From Catenovulum sediminis (GTDB lineage: Bacteria; Pseudomonadota; Gammaproteobacteria; Enterobacterales; Alteromonadaceae): a DNA stretch of 64,000 bases. Positions 57,808-64,000 of the stretch are shown here, in pieces; within the stretch, counting starts at the first letter, position 1; every line of letters starts with the position of its first letter. The notes beneath the pieces were generated by a model. That model ran no database searches, was not told the DNA's origin, and saw nothing but the letters and a program-made list of their open reading frames with translations. Both the position numbers and the translations under genes were made by a program. The stretch lies in the NCBI RefSeq assembly GCF_007289895.1, contig NZ_CP041660.1:2480001-2544000 (forward strand), written 5' to 3'.

Positions 57808-59603
57808 TAGTAGACATCTCTCTGATAGCGTTTGTTTTTACGCAATTCGTTCACATAGGCTTCGGCATCTTCACGGGTTTTCCCGCCTTGCTGCTCGATA
57901 ATGGTAATTAAAGCTTCATGTACATCTTTTGCCATGTGGGTCGCATCACCACAAACATAGAAGTAAGCACCTTTTTCTAACCATGCCCAAACATCGGCTG
58001 CTTTTTCTAATAAACGATGCTGCACATAAATTTTGTCTTTTTGATCGCGCGAGAAAGCCAAATTAATTTTATTTAATACATTACGTTTTAAATAATCTTG
58101 CCATTCGACCTGATACAAAAAGTCTTCTGTAAAGGTTGGATTACCAAAGAACAACCAAGTGTCGTTTTCGCGATCATTTGCATCGATTTCCTGCATAAAG
58201 GCACGGAAAGGCGCAACACCTGTCCCCGGACCTACCATGATGACCGGCGAATTATCTTCTGGCAATCTAAAGTGACTGTGTTCCACAAACACATCTACTT
58301 CACCACCTTCTTCTAAACGCTCTGCCAAGAAACCAGACGCACCGCCATAGTGTTCTTCACCAAACGCTTCGTATTTAACAACCGCAACTGTTAAATGCAC
58401 TTCTTCGTCAACATCTGCTTGGCTAGAGGCAATAGAATACAATCTTGGCGTTAATCGACGTAAACAAGCAACAAACTGCTCAGCGGCTAATTCTACTGGA
58501 TGTTCACGCACGATATCGATAATTTGACGTGCTTCTAAATATTCGCGTAACGCATGTCTGTCTTCTGCCAGTTTAGTTAACGCTTCAATTTTGGCCGCTT
58601 CTGCGTATTTTGCAACAAAACCCGGGTGGCTTAATGTTAACTCGTAATAACGGGTTAACGCTTCTTTTAAGCTAACCGTTTGGTCATCAACGCTGATGCT
58701 TGCATCTGCATCTAACGACAATTTAGCAATGATTTCGTCAACGATTTTTTCATCGTTTCTAAACCAAATACCTAAAGAATCGCCTGCTTTGTATGTTAAA
58801 CCCGAACCTTCTAAAGAAATTTCGAAATGACGAATATCTTTAACTGAGTTGCGGCCTGTAATTTTTTGATTTGTTTCTAAGGTCGCGGTAAACGGGTTCT
58901 TTTTATTGTACTGTGAAGTCGTTGCCGTTGGTGTAGCCGCTGCTGAAACCGTTACTTGGCTTGCGCTATTTGCTTTAATATCTTTGGCTATAGCGCTGAC
59001 AGCACGCTCAACCCAACCGGCTGCATCTGTTTCGTATTCAACGTCACAGTCAACACGTGGTTCAACAGAAGTCGCACCTAATTTAGCGAATCTTTCATCG
59101 AAATCTTTACCGGTTTGGCAGAAAAATTCGTAAGAAGAATCCCCTAAAGCCAAAACAGAATATTTAACACCTTCTAGTTTAGGTGCTTTTTTGCTGGCTA
59201 AAAATTCGTGGAATTCAATAGCGTCATCTGGTGGATCGCCTTCACCTTGTGTACAACTGGTGATAAGAACGTGCGTCTCACCTTTAAGCTCTTTAGGTTT
59301 ATAGTCTGCCATTGATACACAGCGAACTTTTAATCCTGCGGCTTCTGCAGCAGCTGCAGCTTGTTGAGCGACACCTTTTGCGTTGCCGGTTTGTGAGCCG
59401 AATAACACGGTTAAAGTTGGCATTTCTGTTGGCGCTGCGGGTGCAGATGAACCTGCTGACGGCGCACCAGCTTGTGACAAACCATATAGGTACCCACTTA
59501 CCCATGCTAACTGGTTTGTTGACATGCTTGCCGTAATTTTATTAAGCTGAGTTAATTGCTCAGCTGCCAAAGGGCTTGACAGTTCTGTGTTTTGCGAAGA
59601 CAT
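57807..59603 (-). CDS. cysJ: Sulfite reductase (NADPH) flavoprotein, alpha subunit
   Basis: A 598-residue diflavin reductase that passes electrons from NADPH through FAD and FMN to CysI. An Ala-rich linker precedes the FMN flavodoxin domain (~67-205: LTVLFGSQTGNAKGVAQQAA, TSCTQGEGDPPDDAIEF). The FAD/NADPH part (~235-598) has RLYSIASSQ and GPGTGVAPFRAFMQE, then FYVCGDATHMAKDV, and the terminal aromatic KRYQRDVY. It is first in the cysJIH run. Confidence 0.98.
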   Translation of the reverse strand: MSSQNTELSSPLAAEQLTQLNKITASMSTNQLAWVSGYLYGLSQAGAPSAGSSAPAAPTEMPTLTVLFGSQTGNAKGVAQQAAAAAEAAGLKVRCVSMADYKPKELKGETHVLITSCTQGEGDPPDDAIEFHEFLASKKAPKLEGVKYSVLALGDSSYEFFCQTGKDFDERFAKLGATSVEPRVDCDVEYETDAAGWVERAVSAIAKDIKANSASQVTVSAAATPTATTSQYNKKNPFTATLETNQKITGRNSVKDIRHFEISLEGSGLTYKAGDSLGIWFRNDEKIVDEIIAKLSLDADASISVDDQTVSLKEALTRYYELTLSHPGFVAKYAEAAKIEALTKLAEDRHALREYLEARQIIDIVREHPVELAAEQFVACLRRLTPRLYSIASSQADVDEEVHLTVAVVKYEAFGEEHYGGASGFLAERLEEGGEVDVFVEHSHFRLPEDNSPVIMVGPGTGVAPFRAFMQEIDANDRENDTWLFFGNPTFTEDFLYQVEWQDYLKRNVLNKINLAFSRDQKDKIYVQHRLLEKAADVWAWLEKGAYFYVCGDATHMAKDVHEALITIIEQQGGKTREDAEAYVNELRKNKRYQRDVY

Positions 59604-59715
59604 ATTCCCAAAAATCCGTGACTTGATTGAGCGGTATAGCTTAGATGGGATAACGATAACTGGAAAGAATAAATACTAATTTTTTATTCGTTCTAGTTAT
59701 AAAGATATATTTTCT

Positions 59716-62490
59716 TTAACTTTTGCTCTGCAATTCAGCCAACCCATTTTTAACAACTTGCATTTCTTGCAACAGACTTTCGATTAATTCATCTACATTA
59801 ATATGCACATCTTTTTTCAATTGAGACTCTAAATTATTGGCCAGCGAACGTAAGTAAGGCACACCAGAATAGCAGGTAGAGCCATGAAACTTATGAACAA
59901 CATCTAACAGGGTTGCAAAATCATTTTGACTTGCGGCATGTTTAATGTCGCGCTCAACATCATCAAAGGTCGATGCCAACATGGTTAACATTTCTACCGC
60001 AATTTCGTGATTGTTGTTGGCTTTTTGCAGAGCAAGTGTCCAATCGATACCGCGTTTTTCATTATCAACTTGCGCTTTAGTTTGTGGTTTTATGTTTTGT
60101 TCAGACGCACCAACCACCCATTTATTGACTAATTGGTTAAATTTAACCATGTCGATGGGTTTGGCAAGGTAGTCATCCATACCACTGCGCAGTAACTTTT
60201 CTCTTTCTTCTTTAAAAGCATGAGCGGTAAACGCGATGATAGGCGTGTGCTTGTTTAAAATGCCTTGTCTAATTTTGGCGGTGGTTTGAATGCCGTCCAT
60301 TTCTGGCATTTGCACATCCATTAAAATTAAATCAAATTCTTCCTCTTCAGCAATGCGGCAGGCATCTTTACCGGAAAAGGTGGTGGTTAAATTAACACGA
60401 CCTTTGCGCAGTATCGCGGACAATAATTTTAAATTGGTTTCATTGTCGTCAACCGCCAGCATTTTTATCCGCCCTTGTTCGGACTGATTGGCTGAAATAT
60501 CGACAACCTCAGTATCGTCTTCTTCGGCAAGCCAGGATAATTTGTTGTGTTGTGACCAAACCTGTTCAAGCTTACTGAAAGTGAAGGGCTTTTCGGTGAC
60601 CGGCCAGTCACCCAACAAAGATTTATGTGTTTCAGGCAGTGAGGTATACAAGGGCACTGCCAACACAACTAAAGCAGCCGTTTGTTGTTTAGCAGCGTAT
60701 GCGGCCTGCAATGGCAATAATTCAAGCGACTCTTCATCAGAATCACTGGCAATCACAATTAAATCGTAATTATCCTGTTGTCTGAGCTGGTTTTCCCAAT
60801 CATCAATTTCTGAATAAATATCGGCAGCGATCCCCAGTTGTTGAAATAACATACGATACCCTGTGTACGCGACTGTGTGCGGATCAAGTATCAAGGCTTT
60901 ATTTAAACGAGAGAGTTTTTCAACGCGGTTAGGTTTAGATGTGGTAATTGGCAAACTCAAGGTAAAAGTAGAGCCTTTACCCAGTGAACTTTCAATGCTT
61001 AATTTACCATTCATCTTGCTGACCAACCCATGTGTGATTGCAAGCCCTAAACCGGTACCGCCATATTTGCGGGTGGTACTGGCATCGGCCTGATGAAAGG
61101 CTTTAAAAAGTTTGCTTTGTTTATCTTTACTGATACCAATACCTGAGTCCTGAATTTCAACCGTCAGCATATGCTGGCTTTCAGATACAGAGTTGATTTT
61201 TAGGCGAAGAATGACAAACCCTTTGGGCGTAAATTTAATGGCGTTAGACAGTAAATTAGACAATATTTGTTTAAATCTGTGGCGATCGCCAATTGCAGCA
61301 ATCGGCAATGCATCAGATTCAACTGAAAACACTAAGCCTTTAGCAAATGCATCGCGCGCCATTAATTTGGTGACTTCCTCAACCGTGCGTAGCAAATTAA
61401 ACGCCGAGTGGTCAAGTTCCATTTTGCCCGCTTCGATTTTCGAGAAATCTAGTACATCATTGACGATGGCAATTAAGCTATCTGCAGAGGCATTAATGGT
61501 TTTAACATAATCTTCGTACGGGTCGGGTAATTCAGCTTTTTCTAACTCTTTGGTAAAACCAACAATTGCATTCAGCGGGGTTCTAACCTCATGCGACATG
61601 GTGGCTAAAAATTGCGATTTTACTTTACTGGCTTCTAATGCCTCTTTACGCGCTATATCCAGCTCTGCATTTTTTTCTTCAACCAATAACAGGTTTTGTT
61701 GTAAATCGCGGGTCGCGTCTTCAATTTCCGATTCTAATTTTGACTGGTTATGCTGCAACTGAGCCGCCATCACATTGATACCGTCTCTGAGTTCATTAAA
61801 TTCATACTGCACAGGAATATCTAAGCGATAACGCAAATCACCACTGCCAATACGTTTTACCGCTTCGACAAACGCCTTAACCGGTTTGATCACCCGATTA
61901 ACCAAGGCAATCATCAACATTGCCGTTAACAAAGCGGCAATACCAATTAAAACAAATAAATTTAAATTAGTAATAAAACGCTGGTAAGTTTCAGCCGATA
62001 AATCAAGCAACAAAACCACATGGCCAATTGGGTGGGCTGTGTGGCTGGTTCCTTGCCACTGCGCGGTTTGATTAAAACTATTGTCGAATGCAAAAATCGG
62101 GCTACTGACAATTAATCGTAAATTATCTGGGCGCGTGATTTTTACACCATAACTGTCGGCTTCGTTATAACTATGATTAATTTGTGTGTAGTTAGAGGCG
62201 ACAAATAACTCGCCGGTATCGTCGTACACTAAAATATTGGCAATGGGGAGCGATGAGGTTGCGTTAATATCTCTGAGTTTACTTTGCAGGCCGGTTTTAT
62301 TTATACTGATTAAATTATATTCACTGGCGTAACCAATTGAATCAACTAAGTTTTTGGCTTGCTCTTCAATTAAGTTGTCGCGCTCTACACTGGTTGCGTG
62401 CACTATGTAACCACAAATACCAATAGTCATTAAAATACTGGGGATAATTGCAAAAAAGATGGCGTTAAATAAAATGCTGGGCTTGAACAT
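59716..62490 (-). CDS. barA: BarA-type hybrid sensor kinase
   Basis: A 924-residue tripartite kinase close to E. coli BarA in length and order. It has a helix at ~8-30, a periplasmic sensor, a helix at ~174-197, HAMP (~198-250) and a kinase core with His300 in TMSHEVRTPLNAIVGF. A degenerate receiver-like spacer precedes a receiver (MLAVDDNETNLKLL, LILMDVQMPEMDG) and a C-terminal Hpt domain with His866 (VHKFHGSTCYSG). BarA phosphorylates UvrY/GacA, which turns on the Csr small RNAs. No uvrY gene is in the window. It is divergent from the next gene. Confidence 0.93.
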   Translation of the reverse strand: MFKPSILFNAIFFAIIPSILMTIGICGYIVHATSVERDNLIEEQAKNLVDSIGYASEYNLISINKTGLQSKLRDINATSSLPIANILVYDDTGELFVASNYTQINHSYNEADSYGVKITRPDNLRLIVSSPIFAFDNSFNQTAQWQGTSHTAHPIGHVVLLLDLSAETYQRFITNLNLFVLIGIAALLTAMLMIALVNRVIKPVKAFVEAVKRIGSGDLRYRLDIPVQYEFNELRDGINVMAAQLQHNQSKLESEIEDATRDLQQNLLLVEEKNAELDIARKEALEASKVKSQFLATMSHEVRTPLNAIVGFTKELEKAELPDPYEDYVKTINASADSLIAIVNDVLDFSKIEAGKMELDHSAFNLLRTVEEVTKLMARDAFAKGLVFSVESDALPIAAIGDRHRFKQILSNLLSNAIKFTPKGFVILRLKINSVSESQHMLTVEIQDSGIGISKDKQSKLFKAFHQADASTTRKYGGTGLGLAITHGLVSKMNGKLSIESSLGKGSTFTLSLPITTSKPNRVEKLSRLNKALILDPHTVAYTGYRMLFQQLGIAADIYSEIDDWENQLRQQDNYDLIVIASDSDEESLELLPLQAAYAAKQQTAALVVLAVPLYTSLPETHKSLLGDWPVTEKPFTFSKLEQVWSQHNKLSWLAEEDDTEVVDISANQSEQGRIKMLAVDDNETNLKLLSAILRKGRVNLTTTFSGKDACRIAEEEEFDLILMDVQMPEMDGIQTTAKIRQGILNKHTPIIAFTAHAFKEEREKLLRSGMDDYLAKPIDMVKFNQLVNKWVVGASEQNIKPQTKAQVDNEKRGIDWTLALQKANNNHEIAVEMLTMLASTFDDVERDIKHAASQNDFATLLDVVHKFHGSTCYSGVPYLRSLANNLESQLKKDVHINVDELIESLLQEMQVVKNGLAELQSKS

Positions 62491-62589
62491 AGTTTAATTT
62501 CGGTTCGGACAACGTATTGAGTTATTCTTAATGTTACCATCAACTATAACTGCAAACGCTTTTAAAGCGAAACGGGTAATGTCTGCTAA

Positions 62590-63489
62590 ATGAAAAAAAA
62601 CATCTTTAAGCTGGTGGTTTATTGCTTGATAGGCAGTTGTTTGTCTGCTCAGGCTAATCAAGTGATACAGGCTGGCGTTTATTTTTCGCAGCAACACTTT
62701 TCAAAAAGCCAATTACTTTACACGCAAACACTACTGCAACCTGAAATTGAAATATTGCCATTTTACCCGGAAATGAGCGAAACTCTGCCAATATTAATTT
62801 CAGGTTTTGACAATGCACAACATTATCTAAAACACTTTAAAAACAACCGAGCGAATTCGGTATTAGTAATGGGCGTTGATATTCATCAGGTTAAAAAATT
62901 GCAAATGCTGGTGTGTGCAGAACCGCTCAACGTCTGTGATAAATGGCGGTTTATCAATAATCAGGCTTCACCGCAGCGTATTCATCAACTAATAAAGCAT
63001 TTTTTTGCCGATAAAAAAGTGACCTCTGCCTATTTAGATCAAAGCGTCGCAGAGGTATGGAAACCTGAACTGAGCAACGTTGTTTGGTATCAAAATAACG
63101 CCGAAAATTTAAAACCCTTTTATGTGATTAAACGTGCGCTAGAAGGCGCTGATGCATTTGTGATTTTGCCAGATGAAAACCTGTTTAACGCCTCTATCGG
63201 GCGGGTTGTCTTGCAATACATGTTTCAAAATAAAACAATTTCAATAGGTTATTCGGCAGGCACATTTCAGGCTGGTTCGGCAATCGCCAGCTATGCAGAC
63301 TACCCAAATACGTTATTGGCCGTAAAGTATTTATTATTAAATCCAGACAAAGCAAAAAACTACCAATATGCCTGTTATCAAGATTACTATGTTAACCAAA
63401 CGGTACTGGATGCAATGCAGCTTTCTATCGACACCAGTGCCTTAAATCAATTGGCTGAACAACTGAATTTACAGTGTTATACCGAATAA
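62590..63489 (+). CDS. Hypothetical periplasmic protein, solute-binding-like
   Basis: A 299-residue protein with a signal peptide (~1-22, ending LSAQANQ). The remainder resembles the ABC_sub_bind type of periplasmic binding protein (SVLVMGVDIHQVKKLQM, then KRALEGADAFVILPDENLFN and SIGRVVLQYMFQNKTISIGY). No transporter partner is adjacent. It starts 99 bp from barA on the opposite strand. A link to the BarA sensor is tempting but unsupported. Confidence 0.7.
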   Translation: MKKNIFKLVVYCLIGSCLSAQANQVIQAGVYFSQQHFSKSQLLYTQTLLQPEIEILPFYPEMSETLPILISGFDNAQHYLKHFKNNRANSVLVMGVDIHQVKKLQMLVCAEPLNVCDKWRFINNQASPQRIHQLIKHFFADKKVTSAYLDQSVAEVWKPELSNVVWYQNNAENLKPFYVIKRALEGADAFVILPDENLFNASIGRVVLQYMFQNKTISIGYSAGTFQAGSAIASYADYPNTLLAVKYLLLNPDKAKNYQYACYQDYYVNQTVLDAMQLSIDTSALNQLAEQLNLQCYTE

Positions 63490-63536
63490 CCACAAAAGCA
63501 TGACTTTTTCGTCTATTCAGCCGAGCGGATATTAGG

Positions 63537-63542
63537 TATAAT
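63537..63542 (+). promoter_or_regulatory. Candidate -10 box for gcvT
   Basis: A perfect TATAAT lies 44 bp before the gcvT ATG. The -35 region (TATTCA at a 17-bp spacing) is weak. Only 97 bp separate the genes, too little for a tandem glycine riboswitch. Confidence 0.45.
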
Positions 63543-63586
63543 CCGCCGCCTGAAATTCTGACCTGCAAAAGAATAGACAACCCACT

Positions 63587-64000
63587 ATGACAAATAAAAC
63601 AGTGCTACACGCAAAACATCTAGAATCTGGTGCCAAAATGGTTGATTTCCACGGTTGGGAAATGCCAATCCGTTACGGCTCGCAAATTGAAGAGCATCAG
63701 GCGGTACGCGAAAATGTAGGCATGTTTGATGTATCACACATGACAGTCGTGGATGTAAAAGGGTCAGACGCCACCGCTTATTTACAAAAATTATTAGCCA
63801 ACGACGTGGCTAAACTGAAAGAACAAGGCAAAGCATTATACTCGGGCATGTTAAACGAGCAGGGCGGCGTAATAGACGATTTAATCGTGTATTATTTTGC
63901 AGCCAACGACTACCGCTTGGTGGTTAACTCAGCCACCCGTGAAAAAGATTTAGCCTGGTTAAGCCAAGTTACCGCAGGGTTTGATGTGACGTTAAACGAG
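63587..64000 (+). CDS. gcvT: Glycine cleavage system T protein, 3' part outside window
   Basis: The first 138 codons of aminomethyltransferase, the tetrahydrofolate-dependent component of glycine cleavage. The N-terminus reads [20 protein letters not shown], then [20 protein letters not shown] and [16 protein letters not shown], followed by [14 protein letters not shown], all typical of GcvT. The start is the ATG at 63587. The gene runs off the right edge; gcvH and gcvP would be expected downstream. Confidence 0.95.
   Translation, partial: MTNKTVLHAKHLESGAKMVDFHGWEMPIRYGSQIEEHQAVRENVGMFDVSHMTVVDVKGSDATAYLQKLLANDVAKLKEQGKALYSGMLNEQGGVIDDLIVYYFAANDYRLVVNSATREKDLAWLSQVTAGFDVTLNE

Noticed and set aside
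63490-63586. Glycine riboswitch before gcvT
   Set aside because: The gap is 97 bp with no tandem aptamer-like structure visible, and a TATAAT lies 44 bp before the start.

Overview
The window looks like chromosomal DNA of a marine gammaproteobacterium of the Alteromonadales type. This rests on the gene content: class II ketol-acid reductoisomerase with a divergent IlvY, a BarA-type hybrid kinase, a rhombosortase, a tyrS / M23 peptidase / anmK neighbourhood, DUF3530, TIGR03899 and many c-di-GMP proteins. The DNA is fairly AT-rich. I cannot name the genus from this alone. Both window edges cut genes: a chemotaxis receptor on the left and gcvT on the right.

Layout. 1-8.4 kb: chemotaxis receptor (partial), YebC/YeeN-type factor, 1003-aa hybrid histidine kinase, S1-domain CvfB-like protein, glutamate dehydrogenase. 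8.4-14.9 kb: anmK and an M23 peptidase (cell-wall recycling and remodelling), tyrS, rluA, an unknown gene and a DUF3530 protein. 15.1-16.3 kb: an IS110-family insertion sequence sitting inside a palindromic-repeat cluster. 16.4-29.3 kb: ilvC/ilvY, selO, a 7TMR-DISM/GGDEF/EAL protein with a coupled SNase-like protein, malic enzyme, rpmE, rhombosortase, gamma-glutamyltranspeptidase. 29.3-41.3 kb: lipoprotein, cysK, a glycogen-binding-domain protein, an RND efflux pair, an Atm1-type ABC exporter, a solute-binding-like protein, a doubly frameshifted S1/P1 nuclease and an HD-GYP phosphodiesterase. 41.4-53.2 kb: a bacterial phosphorylase-kinase-alpha/beta-like protein, leuABCD with a leader peptide and attenuator, a REC/GGDEF/EAL regulator and a TIGR03899 protein. 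53.8-64 kb: the assimilatory sulfate-reduction run cysJ-cysI-cysH-cysG, barA, a periplasmic solute-binding-like protein and the start of gcvT.

How the genes work together. Branched-chain amino-acid synthesis is represented by ilvC/ilvY and by leuABCD, whose leader has a Leu-rich peptide followed by a terminator. Sulfur assimilation runs from PAPS to sulfide (cysH, cysI/cysJ, with siroheme from cysG) and on to cysteine (cysK). Three c-di-GMP proteins and two large hybrid kinases give a heavy signalling load.

The most notable structure is the IS110 element (about 15093-16302). Its 187-bp left end contains, in the right order, four short segments that match the two halves of its own insertion site and the two halves of its own end-to-end junction. 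These are the parts expected of a bridge RNA. Joining the ends would also create a promoter across the junction. The element lies in one of several intergenic clusters made of inverted palindromic (REP-like) units mixed with 7-bp tandem repeats. One cluster includes an exact 2 x 177-bp tandem duplication. An unoccupied copy of the element's target core lies at 12570-12584.
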